Below are positions 1 to 11,747 of a DNA stretch of 64,000 nucleotides, one piece after another; position 1 is the first letter of the stretch; every line of letters starts with the position of its first letter. Below the pieces are notes generated by a model. The model worked only from the letters and a program-made list of their open reading frames with translations. It was not told where the DNA came from and searched no databases. Both the position numbers and the translations under genes were made by a program. The stretch comes from Hepsetus odoe (lineage: Eukaryota; Chordata; Actinopteri; Characiformes; Hepsetidae): positions 5,110,724 through 5,174,723 of the forward strand of contig CM029367.1 of assembly GCA_017165825.1 (NCBI GenBank), written 5' to 3'.

Positions 1-905
1 CATTTTCTGTTCAGAAATTCCTGGATATTTCCTCTTTAGTTTAGTACTAAATTCCAACATTTTCACATACCAAATTTTAAATCACATAGATCGATGAGAA
101 GTACTTTATTTGTATATAATTGTCCAAGGGAAGCTTCAGGATCTCTGACATCTGTACTGGCTAGCTGCCTATCCACACACCCATATTGCTGATTCAGCAC
201 ATGATGTTTCTGTCAAAGTTGAATTATGTGCTGCTCTAATGAGCATCTGCTTGCTCATTTCTCCTGGCAGATTCCTGAAACCTCGGTATTAAACCCCTGC
301 AGTCAGTGTGAGTGATAGATCCCTTGGCCTACATGGCTTCGATTCACCATGTTAACATCTGACCATCTGTACCTCACCACAGGGCCAGCTATGCACACAT
401 ACACTTGCTTTCACACCATTAGCTTGTCCATCACAGGAGCCATTAGCATCAACGAATGCGGTAGTTCTAAATATACTATTGAGTTTCTAAACTGATTGTA
501 CAGAGACCTTAGAAATCTGTATAAATGGTCCATCCTGGCAATGCATGCGGTTACTTTTTACCACACACACACAAAGCCAGGCTCTCAACTTTTGAATGAG
601 AAGAAACTTGGAACCCTGAAACTAAAGGCTATATTAAAATTTCAAATGCAAATTTCAAACTGCCAGGATATTCTGATAAAAATAGTAAATAATTTGTGCT
701 GTTTAGTTTAAATAATGAAAAAAATGCATTTTCCAACTAGTAAACAATCTACTTTGTCACCAAGTCTCTGTGGAAGCTTATGGTCTTATAACTGGGAGTT
801 TCTGTGTCTCACCTACAGTATCAGAGAACCCAAATTTCATCAGGCAAAAATATCCCATACAGTTGTGTATAAGGGTTTGGGTTCTTTTGTCAAATTACAT
901 TTTTT
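1..905. other. unique DNA, nothing recognised
   Basis: AT-rich, no coding signature or known repeat seen. Two short open frames of 64-71 codons here have no recognisable domain and look like chance. Confidence 0.5.
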
Positions 906-910
906 GTAAC

Positions 911-1194
911 TGTAACGGTCCTGTGCCAGTAGAGGGCGCCCTGCTCTGATTGTGCACACCTGGGCATTGGGTGCCAGGTGTGCCTCATCGGGGGTTGGCG
1001 ATATAAGCCCCAGTGAATCAGAGCAGGACGCTGGTCATTCTGTGTGCGCACTGTGAGATTACTCGGGTTATGTTTTACGTTTATTATGTTGGTTATGTTT
1101 AGTTTGAGTTCTGTGCACTTTATCCGTCATTAAAGTCCAGTACGAAGCTCTCGGCTCTGCATTGGCGTCCAGTCCTCAACACCACACCGTGACA
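911..1194 (+). mobile_element. solo LTR (284 bp), TGTNAC family
   Basis: The unit begins TGTAACGG and ends CCGTGACA, and is flanked by a perfect 5-bp duplication GTAAC (906-910 and 1195-1199). Inside are a TATA-like ATATAAG at 1001-1007 and an ATTAAA polyadenylation signal near 1128, in the order expected of U3-R-U5. Two nested inverted repeats surround the TATA box: outer arms 940-951 and 1016-1027, inner arms 955-963 and 974-982. TG...CA ends plus a 5-bp duplication are typical of LTR integration. No internal region or second LTR is adjacent, so this is a solo LTR left by recombination. It resembles 16715-17041, including the shared AGAGGGCGC and GGCTCTGCATTGGCGTCC blocks. Confidence 0.85.
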
Positions 1195-1199
1195 GTAAC

Positions 1200-1960
1200 A
1201 TACTAATGGATCCACAATTCCTCAGCAAAACACTGCCCAGAGCATCACACTGCCTTTAGCCAACCACATGATGTAAAAGAGCATCATTCACCCACTTCCA
1301 TTGCTCCACGTTCCAGTTCTGATACTCACAAACACATTCTAGGCACTTTAGGTGGACATAGGTCAGCATGGGCACTCAAGCTACGATCCATGATAAGTTC
1401 TGACACCTTGCTAACATCGCTAGCATGTTCATTTAGCCATTTGTGCTACAAAAGATCTTCAGTGAAATCGGACCAGACAGGTTAACCTTCATAACATGCA
1501 TCAATTAGTCTTAGGTCCCCATGATCCGGTTGCCAGTTCACCAGTTGTCCTCCTTTGGGCCACTTTTGGCAAACTGTGATCCATGATAAGTTCTGACATC
1601 TTGCTATTATAGCCATTATGAACGTATTCAAGGATTTGTGCTACAGAGGATCTTCAATGGAATCAGACCAGACAGGTTAACCTTCACAACACGCATCAAT
1701 AAGTCTTAGGTCCCCATGATCCAGTTGCCAGTTCACCAGTTGTCCTCCTTTGGGCCACTTTTGGTGTGTACTAAACACGTAATTCTGGGAACTCCCCCCA
1801 AAGACTATCAAGATGTTCTGATCCAGGCATCTTCTCATAATTTGGCCCTCAGGGTTGCTCAGATCCTTACAGTCAACCATTTTGCTGCTTCTAACTTAAA
1901 AAAATCTGACTCTCTAATATATCCCAGCCATTTCCCACTGCAGTGAGATATCCAGGTTCA
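1200..1960 (-). mobile_element. Tc1-like transposon relic with internal tandem duplication
   Basis: On the minus strand the decayed frame matches my memory of a common fish Tc1-like transposase: a paired-type DNA-binding part (residues like KWPKGGQLVNWQLDHGDLR from 1880 downwards) then the start of the catalytic part towards 1200. A segment of about 190 bp is present twice (about 1385-1570 and 1578-1764). No terminal inverted repeats were found and stops are frequent. The solo LTR at 911-1194 abuts its lower end. Confidence 0.6.
1385..1764. repeat. tandem duplication, period about 193 bp
   Basis: Two copies of a 190-bp block, each starting GATCCATGATAAGTTCTGAC and ending CCTTTGGGCCACTTTTGG, lie head to tail (first start 1385, second 1578). 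They encode the same helix-turn-helix part of the Tc1-like relic and differ by scattered substitutions, so the duplication is not recent. Confidence 0.85.
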
Positions 1961-2325
1961 GCTGTGATAAGTTACGGTGAGTATTTCACACTCACCATGT
2001 TGATCAGCCTCTTTGGAAGAGACTACGTCAAAGTTTCAATCACTAGGTTCTCACCCACTATCTGGTTCACAGCGTGTTATCTCATAATGTCTCTCCGACG
2101 CAGATCTGTGACTAATGAACTATGTAACATGATATTCCCCCATTAATAATGAAACTCTACGTTACCTCTCGCCGCGTGGGGTTAATTATATGCTTGTTAA
2201 GGATGCCTAAGTCTGATGAAGCTCAAAAATTATCTCTGTCTCTCTCATATCCTCACCTCTCATTACTAATGTTGCATGCACCAGTGAACTTCCTATCTGG
2301 GAGTTTGTTTATCACATGCAAATGG

Positions 2326-2328
<3 letters not shown>
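1961..2328. other. unique DNA, nothing recognised
   Basis: No repeat or coding signature seen. Confidence 0.4.

Positions 2329-2382
<54 letters not shown>
2329..2382. repeat. (TG)n microsatellite, about 27 units
   Basis: Uninterrupted TG dinucleotides. The GT-rich and CA-rich open frames across it on both strands are artefacts of the repeat. Confidence 0.98.
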
Positions 2383-2385
<3 letters not shown>

Positions 2386-3326
2386 AAATGGAAGGCAAAA
2401 ATAGTTCTTAGATAATTTCCACTTTTCTCAAAATGGTTGAGATTACCAGCATGTGTGTTGACATAAAATGATGATAAGACATGGATATAGAGGCATTTTT
2501 GAAAATAACAGACCCAGTATTTCAAGAAGGACATTTAGACTAATAAATAATAAGAATTTTGTAGAATATAAGCAACCAAAATAAAGTGTTTTGTAGTAAA
2601 TTACCCTTCTCACTGTTGGAAATACATATAATTATTATTGTGAAAGCCACTTGCCCCATGCTCTCCAGCAAAGCTAGCTAACTGAATATTCCTAAATGAT
2701 TTGGTGTTGGGTAGTGGATCCCCTACATGGCCTGGACTCCCTATATTTGCATAACTTGCTGTCCCACTAAGAACTTCAACTTCAAAAAGTAAGCTAAGAA
2801 GGACAGAGTCACAAAAATAGGCTTCCCCCTTGTAGCCAGTAAATTAAATTTGCTTTTGCCCTGGAGCTATGAAGATAGGAGAATACAGGAAGTCCTCACA
2901 GGAATTGCTGTCCAATGGGTGCCCATCTAAGCAATGCACCAAGGCACTTATTTCCATTAGGCTCCCAGAACTTTGAATGAGAAAAGACCAAGAAATTTGG
3001 CAACATTAGCATTCCAAAGACATTTGTAAAGTTGTAAATGTTTGAAAAACAGAAACTAGAAAGAAATATAGAATTAAGCTTAAATTAGGCACAAACATGA
3101 TGTTTCAGAACCACCATCTTGCTGCTTGAAAAGCTTTCAGCAGTGTGCACTGTGGTTCTCCCACTGGAAACTGGAAATCTCATCTTCTCATCTGCTGGAC
3201 ATACAGCATAGGTTGCAACAGGTAGCCTATATAGCCATAATAATATGTAGGAGATGCACCATGGTGGACTGCTGGATTGGATGTTCTTGTAAAGGTACTT
3301 ACAGCAGATAAACCATTTTACTTTTA
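2383..3326. other. unique AT-rich DNA
   Basis: No recognisable gene or repeat. Confidence 0.4.
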
Positions 3327-3512
3327 GGGCATTTAGCAAACACTCTTATCCAGAGCGACTTCCATATTTTAACTACAAGGACTTTCCTCTTGAAGCAACT
3401 TGGGGATGAGGGTTTTGCTCAGGAACCCAGTGTTGGTGGTGGTGCTGGAGGTGGGATGTGAACCTGCAACTGCTTGGTCTGTAGTTGAGTATCCTACCAT
3501 CTGCACCCAAAA
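3327..3512 (-). mobile_element. SINE-B copy, minus
   Basis: tRNA-derived SINE with an L2-like 3' tail. Read on the minus strand it runs from a tRNA-like head with a degraded box B to the tail whose complement starts GGGCATTTAGCAAACACTCTTATCC. About 20% diverged from the copy at 26945-27158. Confidence 0.7.
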
Positions 3513-3974
3513 CTCTTAAAAGCTATGCTGTCAGGTTTGGATTTCTCTGTTGACTGGACAATTACCAGGAGTTTTTTGCAGACTGACTAAACTGAGCAAG
3601 TTAGCAAAGCTGCTGAAGCATCCACAACTCTGTTACTGATGCTGATATTATCAACACTGTCTCACTAGTAACTTTCTTCAAAAGATCAAGTCAGCAAATT
3701 CACCTCAAGCCTGTTAAAACATAGCAGGAGGATTTCATTTATAAGAATATGTTTTCTCTTTCAGCTTGCTGTAATTTGTTTGGTAGTCAAATCATGTTAA
3801 AATGGAAAGTTATTGGCCATAAGCTTGAGAGAACGAGCTTCACATTTTACACAAATGCGATTAGCAAAATACAGACACTCCATCACCTTCTGCTTCAATG
3901 CCAAACGATTTGAGGAGGAGGCAGTGCAGGTAAAAAACATGCATCACAAATCCAGTCACTTCTCCTCATAATTG
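3513..3974. other. unique DNA, nothing recognised
   Basis: No coding signature or repeat seen. Confidence 0.4.
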
Positions 3975-4080
3975 TAGCAGTGATGGGACAGTGGGATGGG
4001 ATGGGGACAGTACCTTGCTGAAGGACACCTCAGGGCAGCCTACTGGTTTGGGATTTGAACCCACGAACTTCTGATCCTTT
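3975..4080 (-). mobile_element. SINE-A fragment, minus
   Basis: Holds only the middle and part of the tRNA-like head (GGGATTTGAACCCACGA, a box B complement). It lies directly before a fuller copy at 4095, in the same orientation. Confidence 0.6.
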
Positions 4081-4094
4081 TCTGCTTAGCTGAA

Positions 4095-4314
4095 TTGAAA
4101 GTGACTATTTGTCATTGTGAAACAGCACACAAAATGCAACCTTTGCTTTTCACCCATGCGCAGCAGTGGGCAGCCATATCCAGGTCCCGGGGAGCAACGA
4201 TGAGGACCTTACCTTGCTCAAGGGTGCAGCAGGGCAATCTACTGATCTGGGATTCAAACCCATGACCTTCAGATCCTGAGGCCTAGTCCCAAACCACTAG
4301 GCCATCACTGCCCC
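4095..4314 (-). mobile_element. SINE-A copy, minus
   Basis: Nearly complete. The complement of the head (CCACTAGGCCATCACTGCCC) ends at 4314 and the tail AAAGTGACTATT is at 4098. Box A (TGGCCTAGTGG) and box B of the RNA polymerase III promoter can be read on the minus strand. Confidence 0.8.
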
Positions 4315-6379
4315 TATAAACACTAGTTAAAATCTTCATTTGAATATTTATAAACAGTCTGGTAAGCATGTTTCATATCCTTGCAAAGGCAAATTCTTTG
4401 AACGCATGATATATTTAACAGATTTAAAGAAGTCTTATTCTTTTCCCACTTTCTCACCGCCCATTTTTTCTTCTTGCCACCTTGGTTTGTCCAGTAAAGT
4501 CCAGTAAAGACATCTCATGGCTGAGCCGATCAACTGAAACATTAGCTGAGCACGTTAAATTTAAAATTAAAAAAATTAAATTTTTTAATTTTACTTTATA
4601 TTTTATTGAATCAACTATGAGACCTTTGTGGCCAGTGAGAACCCTATGAAACTTGCCGGGCCATGAAAAGCGGTCTTGAAAAGCATTATTATAAGTGTTT
4701 TACTCACCCAAGAAATCTCTGCAGATCATCGCTCTGCTTAGCTGGGCAGATTTTTCATCTTCATTTTCTTTTTTCTTTAATCCTGTTCACCCATGCGCAG
4801 TTCACCCATTCACAGAGTGGTATTTTGGTATTTTCACACATGCTGAAAATACCAGTACAGGGAGAAACCCTTTTAGCCATGGGTAGCTCTTCCTGCAGAA
4901 TCGATGGAGCATTTATAGAGGATCTTTGAACCAGATTTAATCATGTGGAGTAGCCAGAAGTTACTGGAGCAAAGCAGAATTTCCTCCTAGTGGAGATCTG
5001 AATCCACAGCCTGCCATCCTTTATTAAAATATTGAATTTGTGAGTTTTTTCAATTTGGTTTCTGCCAGTTTTTGTTACAGATCACAGATTTGCAAGGGAC
5101 TGCTAAGCCAATTCATTTTTATATCATAATTGCATATTAATTGCATAGGAATGTTTGCTTTCTGTATTAACAGGTTCAAGTTCCACCACATCAAAAAGGG
5201 AAAAAAATTTAATTAAATAAAATTCCTGAGTGCAAGGAAAATAAATAAATATGTTAATATATTTTTCATTAATAAATAGAATTTCTCCCAGCACTCAAGA
5301 GTATGAATACATTGGAAAGCATTTACTGAGCACTCTTAAAATTTGAAAGAAAGCTATTGAAAATCCGCTGTTCAACCAATTCAACCAATAAAAAGTGTAA
5401 AACCCAACAAAACATGTTTCTAACATATTTCTCATATTTCTGAAATGGTATATTTTACATTTTAAAAAAAACGTTTCTTTTTGAGAACCACCGCTGAGAG
5501 ATATTTAAGACTCAATATTCAAGATTTATTCTCTTCATTCTCCTAAGGTCTGCACCTACATTTCTCCTAATTGTTGCGAGAGCGAGACCCTTTCAAGTCG
5601 AGGGAATGAAAATCAGAATAATTAAAGAGCACAAATATTTGTTGTCAAAAATCCTTGTGCACTAGTCATGCCCCAGACATATTCAAAGCAAACACAAAGC
5701 CCATGAAGAGGCAAACACTCATGTTTGGACACGGCTCATCTGAATATAGACGGCACGATCCAACCAGCGCCTCCGTGTTTAAAAGCAAACGGCTTTGACA
5801 GCCCATAATTATGACAGGATGCTCTTCGATGACATGAGCTGAAAACCCAACAATTACCAATCAGCCCGCTGAATGTGGGCGCTCATGTGAGTAATGACGG
5901 CTGAGCTGTGGTCTGTGAATGAGAGTCAGAATGAATTTTAAGGGTCTCGCTCGTAACGACGGGTCAACCAAAGCAGGGTTCAAGCTATCTGAGGTGAAGT
6001 CTAAATCCTGTTCTCTAGACAACAGAGGGTTTCAGCAATCACTGCTCAGGTTTGGGATGTATTTTTGTAGGTCTTAATCCTTGATTGATTGGATTATGTG
6101 ATGTTCTTGTTGAGAAGATGTCCAGATGCACCTGAACTAAGAATATAATCCCACTGTTGGAAAGGAAATCACTTTTGATTAATACTGGACAAAGGGACAT
6201 GTTGACTATCTGTAGTTTTTGTACATTTTCAGGACATGCTTGAGGCATCTTTAGTATTTCAGAATAATGAAACTGATAAGGTTAAAATAATTTTATTGTT
6301 AAAATTAATGTTAGATTTGAAGTGGTTGAAAAAAAATATATAATGATCAACAGTAATTTGCTGACCAAACAGAATATAT
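4315..6379. other. 2-kb unique stretch, possible conserved noncoding DNA
   Basis: Mostly AT-rich. 4555-4610 is a near-palindromic A/T block (runs of AAATTAAA and TTTTTTAATTTT). 5515-5960 is of more even composition with no repeat hallmark and no long frame, which is how conserved noncoding elements often look; that is inference only. Confidence 0.3.
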
Positions 6380-6626
6380 GAAAGTGAAAGTGACTACCCT
6401 TGTCATTATGAAACGCACAGCACAACACAACACGACGAAACTCAACCTCTGCGTTTCACCCATACACACACGTGCAGCAGGGGGCAGCTATTGAAAGTGC
6501 CCAGGGAGCAGTGACGGGGACGGTACCTCGCTCAAGGGTAGCTGAGGGCAACCTACTGGTGAGGGAATCAAACCCACAATCTTCCGATCCAGGGCAACTC
6601 CCAAACCACTAGGCCACTGCTGCCCC
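6380..6626 (-). mobile_element. SINE-A copy, minus, full length
   Basis: Head complement CCACTAGGCCACTGCTGCCCC ends the element at 6626; tail AAAGTGAAAGTGACTACC begins it. The conserved middle GACGGTACCTCGCTCAAGG is present. Confidence 0.85.
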
Positions 6627-6927
6627 AGAAATTTTCCATGTAATAAATTTTGGTTATTGACCTTTTATTTATGAGCCATTTATAACATACTTAGAAGCTA
6701 ATTAATTACCTAATGTCCCAAAATGGGTCATCATCAAGTTTCTTCATCATTTCTTTTGAGCCGCACTGATTGGTCTTTCCCTTTTGAGAAGGTATTACAC
6801 TGAATGTTGGAACACTGCTGCGAGGATTTGATTGCGTCGGCCACAACAGCATCAGTGAGGTCAGGTACAGATGTTGGTTTCTAAGTTCTAGATGACAAAT
6901 GCAGTTCCAGGTCATCCCAAAGCATTG
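6627..6927. other. unique DNA, nothing recognised
   Basis: Short unique spacer between two SINE copies. Confidence 0.4.
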
Positions 6928-7050
6928 ATGACTAATTGTCATTGTGAAACACAGCACAAACGCAACCTCTGCCTTTCATCCATAAACACATGTAGCTATA
7001 TAAAGTGCCCGAGGGAGCAGTGATGGGGATGGTACCTTGCACAAGGGTTA
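6928..7050 (-). mobile_element. SINE-A tail fragment, minus
   Basis: Carries tail and middle (TGATGGGGATGGTACCTTGC) and stops where the head should begin, so it lacks both RNA polymerase III boxes. Confidence 0.75.
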
Positions 7051-7705
7051 GGGTTATCCAAAATCCAAAAACATCTGAAGTTTTGAAGGTTTGAAAACTT
7101 TTCCTTTGTTTTATATGGCCACATTTAATGGCAAACCTATTATACGTATAGCATTATCTTTGCAGGAACAGTCACTTTCTTTCTCTCTAAATTTCCATCA
7201 AAATTATGCAACAAGCCTGAATATGTATGACCACTTATCTCTGCTGGGACAAGGTTTTTTGGCACATTAAATGAGTTCATAGGGTGAAAGAGAGGGAGAA
7301 AAGAGAGTGAGAGAGAAAAAGAAAGGGGGGGTCAAATCTGTTGTATATCTTATTCATTCTCCTCATTATTTTAGCTTCAGCCCTGTCTGTCGCCCTCAGT
7401 ATTGACTTGACTTCCATTAAAGCCATACAAGAAGTCGAGGCCTGAAATAAGCCAAGACTTCAGGGCATGGCATATGTGTAATACGTTTTTGGAGAAGTTT
7501 GTTTACTCTTAGAAATAAAGCAACCAGAGTACGTTTTTTGTTTTTTTAATGCACTCATTTCAGGCTAAATATGCTTAATGTTAATTGGGAAAAAGTAAAA
7601 CATATTGCAAAAATCTGCAAATGTTAAATATACTGATCATATTCTAGCCAATGTTATCATTGTGGTGTAATAGTGAATAGAATGTACAAATGATGTATTC
7701 AGTTA
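7051..7705. other. unique DNA with a purine-rich patch
   Basis: 7285-7328 is a GA-rich run ending in GGGGGGG. The rest is AT-rich with no coding signature. Confidence 0.4.
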
Positions 7706-7850
7706 CATCCCTGGGCACTTTCATAGCTGCCCACAGCTGCATGGTGTTTGCATGGGTTAAATGCAGAGGTCCAATTTCATTGTGGTTCACTGTGTGCTGT
7801 GCTGTGACCTCGCAATGACAAGAATGTCACTTTCACTTTCACCTTCACTA
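7706..7850 (+). mobile_element. SINE-A 3' half, plus
   Basis: Starts in the middle region (CCCTGGGCACTTTCATAGC) and runs through the complete tail GTCACTTTCACTTTC; head absent. Confidence 0.8.
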
Positions 7851-8145
7851 CATATGAAACACGAAAGTTGGGCATATGTTGCTAAACTGAGACAACCAGA
7901 AACATCTCCAGTTTTGGCCTATATGTTATTGAAATATTCAGTGAGTTTGCATATGAAATAAACAGGTGGACATATTTGTTTTCCTGTAATATGAATTTGC
8001 CATCGGTTGTTTACACATACGAACAAAATAGTAAACAGACGAGCAACAAGAAAAGAATGAAAAATGAAAAACAATGCATGTTTTTAGAAGGCATGGTAGC
8101 CATGTACATGTACACATATTGTAATTACAGAGGCGTAGCCTCTTT
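7851..8145. other. unique DNA
   Basis: No repeat recognised. ATTGTAATTACAGAGG near 8119 may be the left target duplication of the next SINE. Confidence 0.35.
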
Positions 8146-8388
8146 GGCTGCGGTGGTTTAGTGATTAGGGACGAGGCCCCAAGATAAGAAGGTCATGGGT
8201 TCAAAAATCACGGACCAGTAGGTTGCTCTGAGCAACCCATGAGCAAGAGTGTCCCCAACACTGCTCCCCGGGCGCTGGATATGGCTGCCCACTGCTGCAC
8301 TGTATGTGTGGGTTAAATGTTGAGGTTGCATTTTGTCGTGTTGCTGTGTGCTGTGTTCACGATAACAAATAGTCACTTTCACTTCACT
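8146..8388 (+). mobile_element. SINE-A copy, plus
   Basis: Full length: head GGCTGCGGTGGTTTAGTGATT, box B variant GGGTTCAAAAATC, middle, and tail AGTCACTTTCACTTCAC. TGTAATTACA occurs just upstream and again just after the tail (about 8391-8400), a likely target duplication with some extra 5' sequence. Confidence 0.8.
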
Positions 8389-9403
8389 AATGTAATTACA
8401 CAGAGAACCACAATTAGCCGCAACAAAAGGAAAGTTGCTTGCAAGTGACTTAAATGTGCACTCCAAACAATCGCTCCAAATAGGTCTAGACTACACACTG
8501 AAGCCTCTGAGGACAAGCCTGAGAGCTCCACATGGGCAGACAATGAACAGCAATCCCTTATGCAATGCACACACTCTGACAAAGCCTACCACTTTATAAT
8601 TGAGCTTGTTCTGCTCCGCTGGGAGAGTTAGAGCGGAGGTATGGGGGCTATCTGCATTCATGTTCCGTTCGCTCCCTCTCTAAATAAAGGTGAAACAGAA
8701 ACAATTAGAGAGGCAGCAGGCCTCGATGACTGAGATGTCTGGGGACCGTGTTTCCGAAAAGCAGGTATGTGCTTGCATTCAGAGCATGGGGATGCTGAAA
8801 TATCACATTGGGAATGGGTAGAAATGTATGATAGGGCAAGTGAAATAGAATATTTTTTTGTCTTTTTACTTCAGGGCACCTCCTAAAGTCCAGCCAGAGT
8901 TAGTGGTGGAAGTAGTTAACTAGTGCAGGGCTACCCTTTTTTGTATCACTTTAGGCTACATCCATCACCATGGATGGATTGCATTATGACTGGTTGAAAG
9001 CAATTACAGTGTAGATGAAAAAAAAAACTAAAATGAAACACACATTTATAAAAATAGCAACTAGAAATAAAAGAAAATCCATTTTGTGTACAATAAATGA
9101 AAGTTTTCTTGCATTAAATAGTGAGAAATGGTTGACTATCAACCAACTTACAAATCTGTTCTACTTGGAGAGAGAGAACGGGAAGTGTCTTAATAAAAGA
9201 CCACCTTGCCAACTGTAAAGTAAGGTGGTTGATCTCTTATGCTTTGGGGTTGTTCAGTAGTTAGAAAATGGGGATAGTAAAAAAGACAGCTACTTAATGC
9301 ACTAAAAAAGTGAATCAGGTGGAGTGAGCATTGTGTATATAAATTTACACACTTTTAACTTCAAGATTTCATGGAATCTGATGGCAAAATGAATCATTCA
9401 TAC
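8389..9403. other. 1-kb unique stretch, possible conserved noncoding DNA
   Basis: 8580-8760 is of mixed composition without repeat features and reads like candidate conserved noncoding sequence (inference). The rest is AT-rich with short frames only. Confidence 0.3.
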
Positions 9404-9720
9404 ATTCATTTACATTGCTGTTTGTCCTAATTAGGTTCGTGGAGGGTGCTGGAGCCTATCTCAGCTCTCACAGGGCAAAGGTGGGGAAACACCCTGGACA
9501 GGTCGCCAGTCAGTCACAGGACAGACACAGACACACACACTCATTCATAAAATCCAATGGGCAATTTAACATCTCCAGTCCAGACGAGCCTGACTTTGGA
9601 TGGTGTAGGAAACCCAAACAGACACAGGGAGAACATTCAAGCTCCACGCAGAAAGGACCCAAACTGTCCTGTCTGGGACTCGAACCCAGGACCTTCTCAC
9701 TGTGCCACCGTGTTGCCCCA
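9404..9720 (-). mobile_element. DANA/V-SINE-like element, minus
   Basis: On the minus strand the order is tRNA-like head with box B (complement GGGACTCGAACCCAGGACC), then the characteristic block around the complement of CAGGGAGAACATTCAAGCTCC, then the 3' region with the complement of CACCCTGGACAGGTCGCCAG. Family naming is from memory of fish SINEs. Confidence 0.75.
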
Positions 9721-9734
9721 AAATGAATCCCACA

Positions 9735-9988
9735 GTCAGTCCAATTCATTCATTTTCTGCCGCTTCTCCCAAGTGGGGTCACAGGGGAGTGCTGGAGTCC
9801 ATCCCAGCTCACACAGGGTGAAGGACAGGGGACACACCCTGGACAGGTTGCCAGCCCATCGCAGGGAGGAGCTTGACAGGGACGGCACCTTGCTCAAGGG
9901 TACCTCAGGGCAACCTGTTGGGAAGGGGTTTGAACCCAGATCCTCCGATCACGCGGCCAATACCCTAACCACTAGGCCGCCGCTGCCC
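9735..9988 (-). mobile_element. chimeric SINE: V-SINE-like 3' end joined to SINE-A head
   Basis: 9740-9870 matches the 3' end of the V-SINE-like element (CACACCCTGGACAGGTTGCC). At about 9873 it changes directly into SINE-A middle and head (GACAGGGACGGCACCTTGC to CCACTAGGCCGCCGCTGCCC). Both parts share the minus orientation. It could be a template-switch product or a chance junction of two fragments. Confidence 0.6.
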
Positions 9989-11109
9989 AAAATGAATCAA
10001 TGAAGGCTAAAGTTGTCGATTTTCCTGCTGTATGTTTTTACAGCAAAAATGTTGTTTCCTTTGATGAAACTAAATAATAAATAAGTAATGAAGAATTGCA
10101 GCCTTAAATTTTCTTAAGAAATTAAAAAAAAGGTTTTGGGGTGATTTCTCTATTAATTAAAAGGTTACATCATAAATATGTTATGCATGCAATACAGTCT
10201 ATGAATAGTTTTGAAACAGAGGCGACTTAATCAGGGGAAACGTCCAAACTTATCCACATGCAACCTTCTGTCAGTTCTATCAGTGTCTCTGTTGGTGTAA
10301 TAAGACCAACCTACAGGAATCGTACAGCAAATGAAACAGTTGAGCAATCCAGAGACCTGACAGAGGACAAACCGAAATACAATAACGTTCGTAGACAAGA
10401 CACCTGGGAACACCTGGGAAGGAGTGGAGGCAAGAACGAGACAGCTGGGCAGTGACAGGACTAAGGTGGGACAAACAGAAGCACATGGCAAACAAACAAA
10501 GACACATGGTGAGCTGATGACACAATGGCTAAAAAACAGAACATGACAGGGCATGGGGAAGACAGTTGTCTTATTGGTTTGCTCCTCTGTCTTCTGATGA
10601 TCATGTTCTTTTTATCTAACTCCACTGCAAAATCAGCCCATGCATTTTTATGTATTTTTTATTTTTTGCATGTATAAATGAGAAGTTAATAAGGTTCATA
10701 TGTTTTATGTGCGGAAAAGGACTAGGCAGACCATGCCCAAGCAAAGCATAAAAACAATGCTTGTAATGTGAACCTTGACTTAAGAAAAGACTTTCTATTT
10801 AACAGGGAAGCAGAAAAAGGCACCTGGACATTTTTGAGTTTAGCGGCCACGTTTCAGAAGGGTCTTATTTTTAGTCCTTAGATCTTAGAACCTACAGAGG
10901 TAATGAGAAGGCAATGATGGAGAATGTATTTCAAGACTGAAGACTACCTGTATGGTGAGCACCAATGTGTTTTCCGATGGAAAAAGGCTACTCGTCAAAG
11001 TATATAGACTATTGTAAAGGTTTCCAGGAACTCCAGACTACTGATTGACTGTTCATCATCAGACTCTTCTTACTGCCTGTACTCCAGATAAGCTTAATCA
11101 TTATGGATC
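9989..11109. other. no gene; unique or unclassified repeat DNA
   Basis: 10225-10560 has the GC balance and CAAACAAACAAAGACAC-type phrases of a decayed transposable element, but I cannot place it. From about 10925 the text resembles the upstream part of the repeat at 11340-11640. Confidence 0.35.
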
Positions 11110-11318
11110 ACATTTACATTTACAATTACATTTACGGCATTTAGCAGACGCTCTTATTCAGAGCAACTTACATGTCCTAATTACAGGGACAGTCCCCCTG
11201 GAGCAACTCAGGGTTAAGGGTCTTGCTCAGGGACCCAGTGGTGGTAGTGCTAGAGGTGGGATTTGAACCAGGGACCTCTTGATCCAGAGGTCCGTAGACT
11301 AAGTACCCGCCACCTACA
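11110..11318 (-). mobile_element. SINE-B copy, minus
   Basis: The tail complement (GGCATTTAGCAGACGCTCTT) at the left, the middle GGGACAGTCCCCCTGGAGCA, and box B complement GGGATTTGAACCAGGGACC at the right are all present. It appears to interrupt a larger repeat spanning about 10925-11640. Confidence 0.8.
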
Positions 11319-11339
11319 TGTGCTGCTGACCACTAACTG

Positions 11340-11640
11340 AGACTAATCACAGACTCGAATGGATCTCATTTCTACTTACTCAGACTATACTGGTCATCTG
11401 TTTACTGTGTTTAACTTAGAATATTGCACACCTCTTTAGAATTTACACTTCCTTTTCTTTCTTGATTATCCGGTGTCAACCAGAGAAGGATGGGTTCCCT
11501 TAAGAGTCTTGGTTCCTCCCAAGGTTTCCTCCTCAGGGGTCACCTTTGGCTTGCTCACTGGGGGGCTCGAACCCAGTAGTAAAGCTGATTTGAGACAACA
11601 GTTGTAAAAAGCATCATATAAATAAAACTGACTTGACTAA
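11340..11640 (+). mobile_element. fish interspersed repeat, probable LINE-type 3' end
   Basis: GTGTCAACCAGAGAAGGATG, GGTTTCCTCCTC and a tail ATAAATAAAACTGACTTGAC are phrases I know from a widespread fish repeat with a short tandem 3' tail. A minus-strand copy of the same unit is at 41395-41640. No coding part remains. Confidence 0.5.
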
Positions 11641-11747
11641 ACTATCAGCAATGTAAAAAAAATGCAATATTATTACATATAATGGCATCATGCAAGTTCT
11701 ACTGAAATTGCTCATTGCTGAACAATTGGGCATGCACTTTCACGTAA

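Noticed and set aside
2149..2534. CV-repeat and HT-repeat proteins
   Set aside because: These are translations of the (TG)n microsatellite on each strand.
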